A stretch of DNA of 64,000 nucleotides from Mycosarcoma maydis. Taxonomy: Eukaryota; Basidiomycota; Ustilaginomycetes; Ustilaginales. Under the pieces are notes generated by a model. That model had not been told where the DNA came from. It saw only the letters and a program-made list of their open reading frames with translations, and did not search any database. The DNA lies in the NCBI RefSeq assembly GCF_000328475.2, contig NC_026479.1, forward strand, positions 248,001-312,000, written 5' to 3'. This document shows positions 10,070-20,955 of the stretch, one piece after another. The first letter of the stretch is position 1. Every line of letters begins with the position of its first letter. The translations under genes and the position numbers were made by a program.

Positions 10070-11030
10070 TCTCAGATCTCGAGCTGGTGCTGGCGTCGAT
10101 CTGCTAGTTGGTTGGTACAAGTGTAGATGCAAGCAAGCGTAGCTGTACACGGTAGGGTGGAAGGTCGCTGCAGCTCGAGTTGGTGTGTGTGTTCATGCGT
10201 CGATCTATGTGTGAAGTCAAATGGAGCACTTGGGGATAGGCTCTTGGACGAGTCCCGCAGACTATGGCGGTAGCGATCAGAAGACGTCGCAACGTGCAAG
10301 TCAATCATGAATGCTTGGCGGTCAAGAATGAGGATTCAGGATTCAGGACTCGTGATTGTGGTTGTGTTTCGTGATTACCAGAATATTCTCTCGACGCTAA
10401 CTCCGAGACTTGCAATCGTGAATCACGAACACAAAAGGCACGCGAGCGTGGAGCCCTAGCTCTAACTCTTACACCTCGCCGAGGCAGCTGTGAGCCAGCC
10501 AAGGCGTGAGGTATGAGAGGCCACCATGTAACCTTGACCACCTTTTGCATCTGACGCTGAATACTCGCAACAGTCACGAGGCACGAGGCACGAGTTGCAT
10601 GTCGCGCAACCGCGTGTCCAGTCACCAGTGTGTCACTTGTGCGCCACAGAGACGGCGAAAAGTGGTGTGACATGCGTCGGCTGCGGGGCAAGTCGCACGC
10701 TGGCGTCATCCCGCTGCGTCAGATTGACCAGTCGGGAAGAACCAAATCCAAAAACCACGCACCACGAAATCAGTCACGAGTGAATCGCAAATCGTGAAAT
10801 CTCGTACGTTCTACCCGATCCTCAAAGCGAATCAGCATTCGTGATTCACGATTGACCAGCTTGCCGCCATCATCAACAGCAGTGACGGACACACACGAAC
10901 CACTCACGGACTCGTGACTATTCATGAGTGACTGGTATGCGATTCATGTCATCCTGATTCTTGCGTTTCGATCATCACGGTGAAAAGCACTCTTCTGTAT
11001 CCTCTACAGCATCCGCCTGTATCCGCTTGC
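10070..11030. other. Intergenic region, hydrolase 5' side / Ubp8 3' side
   Basis: It holds the hydrolase promoter and the Ubp8 3'UTR. TCGTGA-family motifs lie at 10347-10372, 10415-10433, 10573-10592, 10770-10798, 10837-10853 and 10903-10930. No convincing coding sequence or RNA gene was seen. Confidence 0.65.
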
Positions 11031-13473
11031 CTATGTGCTCGAGTGAGCATTCGAACTGATGATGTTCTTCAACAGCCTCCTCTTGTAACACAGCTGGTAC
11101 GCTCTCGCCTGCAAAACCTGCGCCTCGCTCGTAGCATGCACCTTATCGTCATCGAAGCGGTACCAGCTGCCTCTCCATTTAGAAAAGTTGGTATAGTGTC
11201 CCGTGTTCATCGATCCTTCGTGCACCACCACGGTGAACAAGTCATACAGGTACGCTCTGTAGCACATTCACGCAACCAATCATGACAATCGCGTCAGTCA
11301 ACTGCATCAAACTAAAAAAAGCGTCCGGTCGCATGCTGACAGCATTGCCAAGGCTAACTTACTCTGGATCAGGGTTGGCGAGCAACGTGGTATGCTTGTT
11401 CGATGTTGCACTGTCGCCATGGTTCAGCTCGTCCACAGGGGCGCGTATCTCGGCGGTCGAGAACTGGCGTACGTCCAACACGAGCGGGAATCGCACCTTG
11501 GTGTCGATCTTGGCAGCCGACGACGTGTGTTCGAACCTCTTGAGCTGGATGCACAATACCGGAGGTAATCGATACAAGCTCAACTGCTTTGTTGCGGACG
11601 CACTTCCACCGCAGCCCGTACACGAGTAGTCGTTGTTGCCCAACTTTTCCTCGGAGCAGTATCGTTGCAAGCAGATGGTGAGATGCTGCTCCTCTTGCAC
11701 TTCTATTGCTCCATTGCCATGTACTGCGGCTGGCTTGCCATTCAACAGCTTGGTCTTTGTGTTGTTGCCGATTGCATTCACACTGTTGGCGTCTTTGCGC
11801 CGCATCGATTCGGGTCGCACGTCCAGGCTGAGGTCAAGCATCGGATCTCTTGTCGTATTGACCTTTCCACACCTTTGACACGTAACGTCGGACTGCAGTT
11901 GGCCAGCAAACGTCCTATGCACCACGCAGGGGCATCCAGCCACGCCTCCATTGCCTCGAGCACCCAGCCCCATCGGCGTACCGCCGTTGCCACCCATTCC
12001 CTCCTCCTCGGACTGATTCCCCGAACCGCTACTGCCTTCGTAGTGGTCAAACAGCAGATTCAGCGCGTCCGAATGTTCGTATGCAAACCATGGAAGCGAC
12101 GATCGTTCCGGTGCCCGACTGGTGAGTGCAGTGTGGATCGAGTTGAGTGCTGAAATAAACAGTTCGTGTGCATCGTGCTGACCCGCCTGACCGAGCTCGC
12201 TGCTCGCCTGATCTACCCAGACACAGTACAGAAACGAAATGGGTCCATGTGGTCCCTTTGCTGCTGGGATATTGGTGCCGTTCTGGCTTGCAGCTCGTAC
12301 CATCGCATCTGCAACTGTGGTTGCTGAAGCGCCAGGACCAGTCGTACCCGTTCCCGTTCCGAGGCCAGCAGCCAGTGCACCTGGATCGGACGAGTAGAAC
12401 TCGGAAAAAATCTTGTCCATCTCGCAAGCCAGGCACGTCTTGGCTCCATTGCAAAGCGAAGCATTGTGTCGATCGGATAAAAAGTAATTGCGAAGTAGCG
12501 GGTTGTGCAGGAAGGCCTGAATGATGACATTCATATAGCACGTTGCGCCCATATTGCGGAGTCCCCTGGGTACTCGGCAGGTGACGCTGGATGTGTCGGT
12601 CGAGTAGAATGTGGCCATTGCTGCTGCTGCATCTGAAGCCGAAGGGGGGAAGAGCGATTCGAGTGTTGTCTTTCTCGGACCGAATTGTTGGCCGATCACG
12701 TTGGCATTGACGCGGCGAGTCTCGTGTCGTTGGATCGATTCGAGCAACGCGTCGTGAACAAAGTCTTTGCAACTGGCACAGTAGATGTGGCCATACAAGA
12801 GATCGAACGCAAGCGTATGCTTTTTGGCTTGCAGGTGCTGAATTATATGGCTATCGGATGAAGTGCGTGTCGGCTTGGTGCGATCGTCGTGTACAGGGGA
12901 CGAGAAACAGCCGGTAAATGCACATTCCAGGCAGATGAAAGGTCGTAGCATGTCAGCGTGACATGTGTGACATTGAGGATAGTCGAGTTTTCTCCGCTTC
13001 TTGACTTGGTGGCCCAACTTTTTCGCCTCGGCCACCTCTTGATTCCATTTGGCGAGTTCGGCTTGCTTTTCGTCGTCGTCCATCATCTTCACATGCCCGC
13101 TCCGAATCTGTCCTCCCCATCGCAGTCCAGCAATGTACCGCTTCAAGTACGACCTTGTTGTATCGGAAAGTGTGTCGAAACTGTCACGTCTTGTCTCGTC
13201 GCCATGTTCGGATTTGATTTTTGTAAAAGACGTAGAGCTGCAAGCAGCGTCCAATTTGAGCAGTGAGCTGAGATGGTGGCATCCAGCTGGAATCGCGCGG
13301 ACGTGTGTATCTGTTCCTGAGCCGATCGACGAGAGCGACGGTGTACCGGCACGCGATGCGCTTGCCGACGACGGTTTGGTGGGCGAAACCGATCCGGTAT
13401 TGTTGGAGCGCTGCGACGAAGCCATGTGGCCAAGCTTGGTGGGTGACGCCGAAGAGGCTCTTGACGACGGCAT
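11031..13473 (-). CDS. UBP8: Ubiquitin-specific protease Ubp8/USP22-like (SAGA deubiquitinase), two exons
   Basis: Exon 1 is 13473-11363 and exon 2 is 11256-11031. The 106-bp intron has a GTAAGT donor, a GACTGACG branch site and a TACAG acceptor; the joined frame gives 778 residues. The order is a Ser-rich start, a ZnF-UBP region (CHTCH, FICLECAFTGCF, HIYCASC), then the catalytic Cys box GLRNMGATCYMN (Cys about 312), two Cys-x-x-Cys pairs (CQRC, CTGC) and RLPPVLCIQLKRFEH. The His box NTGHYTNF (His about 724) and WYRFDDDKV lie only in exon 2, so without splicing the enzyme would lack its catalytic His. USP22/Ubp8 removes ubiquitin from histone H2B within SAGA. A Gly/Ala-rich insert sits between the Cys box and the QHDAHE motif. 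Assignment to Ubp8 rather than another ZnF-USP rests on this domain order. Confidence 0.92.
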
Positions 13474-14222
13474 GATGGGCGGATGCTGTTGGTGAGATGT
13501 AGCACTAGGACGTTTATGGGAAACACAGATGTTTGCTGCGGTCTAGGCGTAAATAAGGGGACGGTCGATGTTGCAATGCGTTGCGATGCGATGCGATGCC
13601 AAGGCAGAATGTGTGCAATGTCGACCAGCCGCACAGTGACTGCCAATCACGCCAGCATGCAGCCGCTTGAGAAACTTGCACTACAAGCCGATTCGAGAGG
13701 CATAAGAGTCCACAAGAGAGCAAACTGTAGAGGATATGGTCTACGATTCACGACCCAGGTGTGCACGCCAAGTCGTGTTCACGCGAGACGCTTGCTTGTT
13801 GACTTTCTTCGCAACCAACTTGACTCGTGACTTTCACATTTGACACCAACCCGAAAGCCGCACGCCAAACTCATCTGCTGTGCCTGCAGCACCCTCAGCC
13901 CGCTTACCGCGCTGTGCTGCCTCTATTTTCATCGCCGCACGCCGCACGCCGCACGCCGCACGCTGGCCATTGTTAGATCCACTCGCCGCAAACTCGCACT
14001 CACGACTCTGTGACTCGCACTCCACGCTTACCTCTTCACTGCTTCATGCTTTGCCAAACCGCATCACAGACGCGCAATCACGAATCACGAATGAGACACG
14101 AGACAGGCACAAAACAAAACGATCGCCATCAGCAACAGCACTTGATGATTGAAAGTCGGCCGTGGCTGTATAGTCTTTGAAGCAGACGAAAGGTCGGATC
14201 ACATATTCTTGCTGGCACACGA
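13474..14222. other. Intergenic region, Ubp8 promoter / Lhs1 3' side
   Basis: About 750 bp. A 7-bp repeat (CGCCGCA, about four copies) lies at 13933-13963. TCGTGA-family motifs lie at 13743-13752, 13991-14005 and 14075-14098. No gene was recognised. Confidence 0.65.
13933..13963. repeat. CGCCGCA heptanucleotide tandem repeat
   Basis: About four tandem copies of CGCCGCA/GCACGCC lie in the Ubp8 upstream region. Confidence 0.85.
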
Positions 14223-16982
14223 TCAAAGCTCTTCATGTCGTGGAGGAGCCTCGTTGTCCTTCTTTTGGTCCTTTTGGTCCTTTTCGTCCTTCTTTTCGTC
14301 CTTCTTAGGCGGTGGAGTCTTCTTCGGCCGAGTTTTGGCGATCTTCCTCCTCTTTAACTTGCCAATCTGCTCGCCGACCTTTCTCCTTCTTGTATCCACA
14401 TCACCGCTCAACAGCGCCGGATCGTCACTCGGACCCTTCTTGTCCTGCGCCTGTTTGCCTTCTGCAAACCACTTTGCATCCTTTTCGATGGTAGCGTTGA
14501 GCGCGTCCAGTTCAGTGACGCTGTACTTGCTCGATAGATTCGCTTCGATCGCCGCGGTCAAGTTGGCCTTTGCTTCAGCCACAAACGCACGTGCGTCGGC
14601 GAGCGAGGTTTCAAATTCGGCGAACGACGCAGCTCGCAACTTGTTTTGGGACAGTCGCGTTTCCAGTGGCTTGATGAGCGATTCCAGCGAGGCTCGTTTC
14701 AGTTTCAGCGTCGAAGTGTCAGCTGTCTCGCCATCTTCAGAGAGCCATGCCGAGAGCTCTTCGGTTTTCGATGCGATCGACGTGCGTTCGGCGGGCTTGG
14801 TGACAGAGCTATACGTTGGGTCATCAACCAGGTCGCGAACGCGGTAGAGGTACGACTCGATCGCATTACGAGCTTCTTCGCGCGCAGCTTTGCGTGTAGC
14901 TGCTTGCGCCATGGTCCAGAGCTTGTCTTTGCTGCGCTTGATCTCTTCGCCAGACAGAGGTCGCACCGCATCGTTCTGCGGAATGACACGTGCGGTGAGC
15001 TTGACAATCTTGTCCTTGGCTGGTACAGATGCCAGCGTCTCTTCTCCCTCCTCTCCCTGAGCCTGTGCATCGTCCTCCGTGGTCGTCTCGTTCTTGGCAG
15101 CCGAAGCAGTGCCGTTGGTAGCAGTGCCATTCGTAGCGGTCTTCTTAGGCGTAGACACGCCAAAGAACGACTTGAGCGCACCAGCAATACCGCCTCCCGC
15201 TTTAGGCTTGATGACCATGACAATGTTCTCCACCGCATATGTACCCAGCGGTCGGCTGATAACAGTCAAATTGACGTGCGTGTCCACTTGGTCCAGCTGT
15301 CCGCTCGCTTTGATGTCCTTGAGCACGTCATCGATGCCCGTAACCTCGACCATGGCGATCGACCGATCCGTGCTGTCTCCCAACGCCTTTTGCGCAGCAG
15401 CGTCGTACTCGAGCTCAAAGACAAAGTCCTCCTTGGCATTGTCGTACTGGCGCAACACAGCGTCGGTCTCGTATGAAGCAGCGCGGAAGATGGTCTCCTG
15501 CTTTCCGTCAGCCTCCTTAAGATTGACAGCGTACGGGATGAGGTCGTACGCGCGAATTTCCTTCATGCGGAATTGAGGGTTGAAGCTGGCACCGTAGAAT
15601 GCAGCGCCCATGACGGCCGCCTCATCGGCATTGACGTTTTGAGCGAGCTTCGAGTCCGGGATGCCTGCCTCACGCAAAGCATTCTGCACTAGAGGAACAC
15701 GCGTACTTCCACCCACCAGAACGATGCTGTTGATGTCGCTCAACTTCAACCCGGCATTGGCTAGCGCCTGGCTTATTGGCGAGGTGAACTTGGGCACCAG
15801 GCCGGCGGCGGTGACAGCGTCTTCAAAGTCTTGACGTTGGATCATGGTTCGGAAGTCGATCTCATCCACCAGACTCTCGACACTGCTCGAGGCGGCATCG
15901 TTGGCGCTGAGAATGTGCTTGACACGGTTCGCCTCCTTGAGCAGCCGAGCCATAGCGCGGTGGTTGTCGCGAATCGAACCACGAATCTGCTTACTGTGCT
16001 TGGCATCGAATTCAGCGGCGAGCTTGTCTCTCAAAATCAGATCCAACTTTAATCCGCCTACATTGCGCTCCCAGCCAACACCCTTGACGTCAACAACAGT
16101 AGAGTCCTTCGACGCCTTGCCCACCGACAAGATCGAGTCGATCACCACGGGCTTGGTGCTAAACTCGACCACCGTAGCACGCACCGAGCCCGAGCCGACA
16201 TCGAAGAAGAGATGTTTTTCGGGCTGAGGGAAGGTGCGTGTCTGTGCATAATTGACCGCTGCAGCGGCGCCATCCGAAACGAGTCGTGGGCGGAAGCCGG
16301 CCAGAATAGCAGAGTCGACGATTGCCTGACGCTCCTGCGCGTTGAAGAAGGCAGGTACGGTCACTACGGCGTCCAACCCACCAAACGAGCCGACGTTGAA
16401 TCCAGCTGGCAACAAAGGATTGACTCGCTCACCAGCCGTCTCTTCTGCCAGCTTCTTGGCGTATTCCAACTGCATGCCAACCAGCTCTTCCACAGTCAAT
16501 ACGGGCAACGAAGAGAGTTTCGAATCCGCCTCGTAGGGACGCTTGAGTGAGCACGTGGACCGATCCGAGCTGACGACATCGTTTCCGAAGATCGACTTGT
16601 ACAGCTCGACATATTGCTTATCCTCTTCATTTGTCGTGCGGCCGAGAAGAGTCTTGAGGCCGTAGAAGGACTGCTTGGGCTCTCGTGTAGCGTGGTTGTA
16701 AGCGTTGGTACCGAAGAGGATCTCTTCTTCGAGACCCCATTTTTTGAAGGAAACCGCCGACTGAATCTTGCGCTTTGAGTCGCGATCCAACACCACATCA
16801 AATGGCAAACCGGGCTTGACAAGCGAGACCTTCATCCATTCTGTGCCGTAGTCGAACGCGACCACACCCATTGCAGTCACTGGTGTTGAGAGCAGCGTCA
16901 CGGCGAGCAGCGCGAGCACTAGGAGCATGCTAGAAGCTGAGCCGATGCGGGCGCGGAAGCCTGTGGCTGTCGAGAAACGCAT
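14223..16982 (-). CDS. LHS1: ER-luminal Hsp70-family chaperone Lhs1/GRP170 (HYOU1-like)
   Basis: The product is 919 residues. A signal peptide is clear (SSMLLVLALLAVTLLSTPVTA, cleavage near residue 37). The Hsp70 ATPase domain follows (GVVAFDYGTEWMKVSL, VTVPAFFNAQERQAIVDSA, VLVGGSTRVPLVQ). The beta-sandwich region is less conserved, then comes a helical C-terminal part and a Lys/Asp-rich tail (KKDEKKDEKDQKDQKKD). The protein ends in HEEL, an HDEL-type ER-retention signal. Lhs1/GRP170 is a nucleotide-exchange factor for BiP and a holdase in the ER lumen. Divergence from canonical Hsp70 (for example YNHATREPKQSFYGLKTLLGR) and the length place it with Lhs1 rather than Kar2. It is intron-free. 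Confidence 0.95.
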   Translation of the reverse strand: MRFSTATGFRARIGSASSMLLVLALLAVTLLSTPVTAMGVVAFDYGTEWMKVSLVKPGLPFDVVLDRDSKRKIQSAVSFKKWGLEEEILFGTNAYNHATREPKQSFYGLKTLLGRTTNEEDKQYVELYKSIFGNDVVSSDRSTCSLKRPYEADSKLSSLPVLTVEELVGMQLEYAKKLAEETAGERVNPLLPAGFNVGSFGGLDAVVTVPAFFNAQERQAIVDSAILAGFRPRLVSDGAAAAVNYAQTRTFPQPEKHLFFDVGSGSVRATVVEFSTKPVVIDSILSVGKASKDSTVVDVKGVGWERNVGGLKLDLILRDKLAAEFDAKHSKQIRGSIRDNHRAMARLLKEANRVKHILSANDAASSSVESLVDEIDFRTMIQRQDFEDAVTAAGLVPKFTSPISQALANAGLKLSDINSIVLVGGSTRVPLVQNALREAGIPDSKLAQNVNADEAAVMGAAFYGASFNPQFRMKEIRAYDLIPYAVNLKEADGKQETIFRAASYETDAVLRQYDNAKEDFVFELEYDAAAQKALGDSTDRSIAMVEVTGIDDVLKDIKASGQLDQVDTHVNLTVISRPLGTYAVENIVMVIKPKAGGGIAGALKSFFGVSTPKKTATNGTATNGTASAAKNETTTEDDAQAQGEEGEETLASVPAKDKIVKLTARVIPQNDAVRPLSGEEIKRSKDKLWTMAQAATRKAAREEARNAIESYLYRVRDLVDDPTYSSVTKPAERTSIASKTEELSAWLSEDGETADTSTLKLKRASLESLIKPLETRLSQNKLRAASFAEFETSLADARAFVAEAKANLTAAIEANLSSKYSVTELDALNATIEKDAKWFAEGKQAQDKKGPSDDPALLSGDVDTRRRKVGEQIGKLKRRKIAKTRPKKTPPPKKDEKKDEKDQKDQKKDNEAPPRHEEL

Positions 16983-17785
16983 CGTGTGCGATACGGATCG
17001 ATGAGCGTGCTTGGTGCAATTGGAAGCAGGTTTACGACGCTGTCACCAGCTAGCGTCTCTGTGTGATGCACCTTCCTTGAGTTGTGACGATTGTGTATCG
17101 AAGAGGGGAGAGGCGAGTTTAGTTGTCTTGATGGTGTGGGGAATGGTGTGGAAAGAACTGGACGATGAATGGTGTCAGAGGCTACCATTCCTTAGAAGAA
17201 GTGCAGGCAAGGTGCGAGGCGAGCCTTGTTTCTAGGCTGCTACGTGTCCACTTTGATTTTTGATGCGGGTGACGTGCACATTCACGATTCACGCAAGTTG
17301 CCGCCCAGAGAAATCGTGAATCGTGAATCTCGATGCATGACGCTTCGTGCGAAGGTCGCCGAAAATTCGCTGCTTTACTCAGTTGCATTGCTCTAACAGC
17401 TCAATTGGGCCCCACGCCCAGCGCCCGTCCAAAGAAAAAAGAAAGGGCTCATCGACCCTCTCACGTCTATCTCCATCAGCCGCACGCTAAAAGATCAACG
17501 CGGAGAGCTTCCGGAAAAACACTGTGCAAAGAACGAGACAGGCAGTCGTTGCGAGAATGGTCGAGCCAGGTCGGTGGTATATGTACAGAGCGGGGTCCTA
17601 AGTAAGCGTGGAAGATGACATCAAAAAAAAAAAAAGTCTGGGGTGTCGAGCAAGTCGCAGAGCACGTCTCGCGCTCCCTCACTCTCCCTCATCGAAAGAA
17701 AGACGAAGGAGAAGTGACGGATTGGCAGCGACCCGAACCAAGAGCAGGGCCAAGCAAAAGTGAGATGAGATGCAGTTCCGCCTGA
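16983..17785. other. Intergenic region, Lhs1 promoter / Rab5 3' side
   Basis: About 800 bp. TCGTGA-family motifs flank 17281-17330, including AATCGTGAATCGTGAAT. A poly(A) run of 13 lies at about 17622-17634. The rest shows no recognisable gene. Confidence 0.65.
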
Positions 17786-18694
17786 TCAACAGTTGCAGGC
17801 CTCCTTCCTGTTACCCTGTTGGTTGTTCTGCAGATCGACGCTACCAGCTTGGCCACCACTCGCCTGTCGCGCACCGTTCCCAGCAGCCGCACCGGCGGCC
17901 GCGTTCCTCGCCAAATGCAGATCGATCGGGATTTTCTTTGCGATCTCAGTGAACACCTCGATAACGCCTTCGCCTGTCTTGGCCGAGGTCTCGAAGAACA
18001 ATAGACCGGCTTCTTTAGCATAGGCTTCAGCTTCGTCCTTGGGTACAGCCCTCAGCGATTCTGCTGCAGCTGTTGCTTCTGGTGTTGTTGTGGCTGTGTC
18101 GTCATCGTCGTCATCCTCCGTTTCGGCATTGGCGGATGAAGAGGACGAAGTTTCGTTCAGCAGGTCGATCTTGTTGCCGACGAGCGCAATGACAATGTTG
18201 GGATTGGCTTGACGCTGCAGTTCCTTGACCCACGACTTTGCTTTCTCGAATGAGCTGGCTTTGGTGACGTCGTAGATGACGGCCGACGCCTGGGCGTTGC
18301 GATAATACATGGGTGCGAGAGAGTGGAATCTTTCCTGTCCCGCAGTGTCCCAAATTTCAAACTTGATCAGACGATCCTCGAGACGGCATTTTTGCTGTTA
18401 TGGAAGAACCAAGACGAGAAAAATATGAGATGAGCCAGTGTGACCAGATGGCATACCTACTATGCTCGAAACTGACATACTCACAGTGAGGAAAGCAGCC
18501 CCGATGGTGGGCTCTTTGTTTTCCTGGAAGTCGTTCTGAACGAATCGAAGCACTACAGAGGACTTTCCGACCGCGGCTTCACCAAGCAGAACGAGTTTGG
18601 TTTGGAACGGTTTTTGGGGGGAAGCAGCGGCACCAGCACTAGCACCAGCACCGACAGCCTCGCCAGCAGCGTTGTTGGTAGCCTGAGCTGACAT
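17786..18694 (-). CDS. Rab5-type small GTPase, two exons
   Basis: Exon 1 is 18694-18485 and exon 2 is 18394-17786. The 90-bp intron (GTGAGT donor, ACAG acceptor) falls exactly after the Rab5 signature [10 protein letters not shown]. The joined product has 272 residues. Motifs are GEAAVGKS (38-45, P-loop), WDTAGQE (85-91), NKID (144-147), SAK (207-209) and a C-terminal CNC (270-272) for double prenylation. Rab5 controls early endosome fusion and motility on the cytosolic endosome face. Two features are unusual: an Ala/Gly-rich N-terminal extension of about 30 residues, and a Ser/Asp/Thr/Ala insert of about 33 residues (151-183, with six consecutive Asp) between NKID and the SAK motif. Confidence 0.95.
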
Positions 18695-19873
18695 GTTTGA
18701 CCAGACGCTTTTCGGGTAGGTGGGAAGCTGTGAGTGTGAGTCGTCGTCTCAAATGATCTAGACGATAGGAGCGTGCCTATCAGGAACAGTGCTGGTAAGC
18801 CTTAGCGGAAAGGCTGAGTTTTGTCGGCACCAAGTCGTGACGATGCTGTTGTGTAGTACAGACACCTTTTCTATGAGCTCGAAGGTCGAGATTGGGACGA
18901 GGGTTCTGTTGCGATGATAATTGGCAAAGCGAGGTGAGCAAAGGTAAAGAAAGCCTGAAGGACGAACACAAGATCAAGAGATATGGTGTGAGATGTCGAG
19001 TGCGAAATTGCAAAGAGACTCACGACTCACAACTTTGTGTGCTTTGTGCTGTGCCTGTGCAGCAGCATCAAGTACAAAGCGTGTGTGGAGACAGTTGGCT
19101 GGCGCGACAAACGAGAAAGGTGGCGCAGCGCAGGCAATACACACACACGCACACACACACAGCCGCGAGCTGGAACCAAGCTGAGCAAAGCTCTGCTCGT
19201 GGCTAGGCACGGAGACCAAAATTCACGATTGCAATCAAGAGTTCAAGATTCAAGATTCACCATTTTCGTGAAAATCGTGAATCACGAATGACGCCTCACA
19301 ACTCTATGAGTTAAGTTAGACTGATGTGCTCTTCTGTAGTGAGTTGAGTCGGCAGAAGAACGAGAACACTCGAAACGATCTAACAGTTCTTGTTTACTAG
19401 CATGTGCCACGTGTGCCATCAGCTCGTGGTTCGTGGTTCATGCCAACATTCACGACTTGTGTGCAAAGCAACGGACTTGGAAACATGCCGTGTCTCGTTA
19501 GTTGGATCGCTTGGCTGCGGCGGGCGGGACGAAAAGCATTCACTCTGGACGATGAGTTTTAAAGGCTTTGCGATCCCGTGCTGGCTGTGCAGGCGCGGTT
19601 AGATTTTTTTGTCAGTGATGGGATCGACCTCCTAACAATCTTGAGGGGCTTTGTGCTTCGTGCTTGTCCTGTCATGCCGAATGCTGTTCTCATCTATACA
19701 TGCACCCGACTTGAAACCAGGCCAATCATCCTTGGTCCTAGTCGCAGGCGTGATCACCGTGCATGAGACTGAATGCGAAGATGGATAGGGGTCGTAGAAG
19801 TACAATTGCGTTGCGTTGCGAAATGAAGCATACAGTTACAAAGTAAGAGCAGTCTCGAGATGCGGGACGGGAC
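18695..19873. other. Intergenic region, Rab5 promoter / NC2 alpha 3' side
   Basis: About 1.2 kb. A (CA)n microsatellite lies at about 19139-19162. TCGTGA-family motifs lie at 19018-19032, 19220-19230 and 19260-19290. Open frames here are short and low complexity; no gene recognised. Confidence 0.65.
19139..19162. repeat. (CA)n microsatellite
   Basis: About eleven CA units, interrupted once by CG. Confidence 0.9.
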
Positions 19874-20464
19874 TCAATCCGACTCGTCGGCGTTCTTGGC
19901 CGTCTTTCTGCGTTTTCCGCCTCGATTGTCGCCGGCTGCTGCTGTGGCTGTTGCTGCTGCTGAAGAGTCGGTCTCGACCGGATCGGGGACTTTGGCGACA
20001 ATGTCTTTGAGGAAGTCAAACGTTTCGTTGGTGTGCACCGTTCTCTTGCTGTTCTCGTCCCGGCATTAAAGTTGAGCGAAACAACATGACGACAGGTTGT
20101 GGACCAAAGGAGCTTCCTGTCAGCATCGTGTCTAGCAGTCATGAGGACGTGCATGTAGCAGCAAAGACTTACACATGGTACGGAGTCATCTTCTTCGCTC
20201 CTCTGCTACGTGTCTCTTTCACTGTCTCTTCGACGATGCTTGCCATAAAAAGCTCCAACGCCTTGGCTGTCAGACCCAAATTCCAGATTGCTAGGTGTCA
20301 GTGTCCGGTACCTTTGGTCGTCGTTGCTCTTACGCATCCGGCTATTCCCACTCACAGATCAAAACCGGTGTTGCTTGTGCGACTTTGCCCACGTCTTCGT
20401 CGGCTTGCATGATCTTCTTGATCCTAGCCACTGGGAACTTGCATTGTGCTGATCGCTTGACCAT
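19874..20464 (-). CDS. BUR6: Negative cofactor 2 alpha (DRAP1/Bur6), three exons
   Basis: The exons are 20464-20356, 20266-20173 and 20048-19874; the introns are 89 and 124 bp, with GTGAGT and GTAAGT donors and CTGAC-type branch sites. The joined frame is exactly 126 codons (125 residues). The protein starts [20 protein letters not shown], continues through a histone fold ([14 protein letters not shown] then [30 protein letters not shown]), then [20 protein letters not shown] and a basic tail ([10 protein letters not shown]). This matches NC2 alpha, which pairs with NC2 beta (Dr1) and binds TBP-DNA to repress or modulate RNA polymerase II initiation. No single open frame shows the protein, so it is easily missed. 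The ATG at 20464 gives the short N-terminus usual for the family. Confidence 0.93.
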
Positions 20465-20955
20465 CTTGTCGGTTGTCAGCGACCGTGTTGCTGATAAAGT
20501 TGGACGGATCGAGGCACGCGGTGATGAGGTGAGAGAGATTCGTGATATGTGCAGAAAACGTCGCATTACCGTCAGGCGCGTCTTCACGCTTGAAACGTGC
20601 AGCTGTTGAGATGTGCCGCCAAAAAAATTGTTACGGCCGAAAGAGAATCGACATACAAAGAGCTATCTGTGGCAAGAACGCAGCTTTGATGCCTGTTCCC
20701 CCGCTAAACACGAATCACGAATCAAGCTCGAAGCAAGTCTCGACTCATGGTGACATTCGTGATGGACGTGATACGCTACCATGGCGAGTCAGAATGGCAC
20801 TATGCTTCTGAATCAATGACGCGCAAGCATAGGTGCAAGCATGGGCATCCCTGATCACTTAGACAGCGAGATCTCAACTGATTTGCACACCACCTGCAAC
20901 TGAAAGGAACGACGCGCTGCGATGGTAGACTGGCAAGACCAAAAGAGAAGCCTAC
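20465..20955. other. Intergenic region, CSN3 3' side / NC2 alpha promoter
   Basis: About 490 bp between two genes on the same strand. It holds CACGAATCACGAATC at 20710-20725 and ATTCGTGATGGACGTGAT near 20755-20772. No gene seen. Confidence 0.6.

Noticed and set aside
10069..10150. Upstream extension of the hydrolase to 10150
   Set aside because: The codon at 10150 is GTG; the first in-frame ATG is at 10069.
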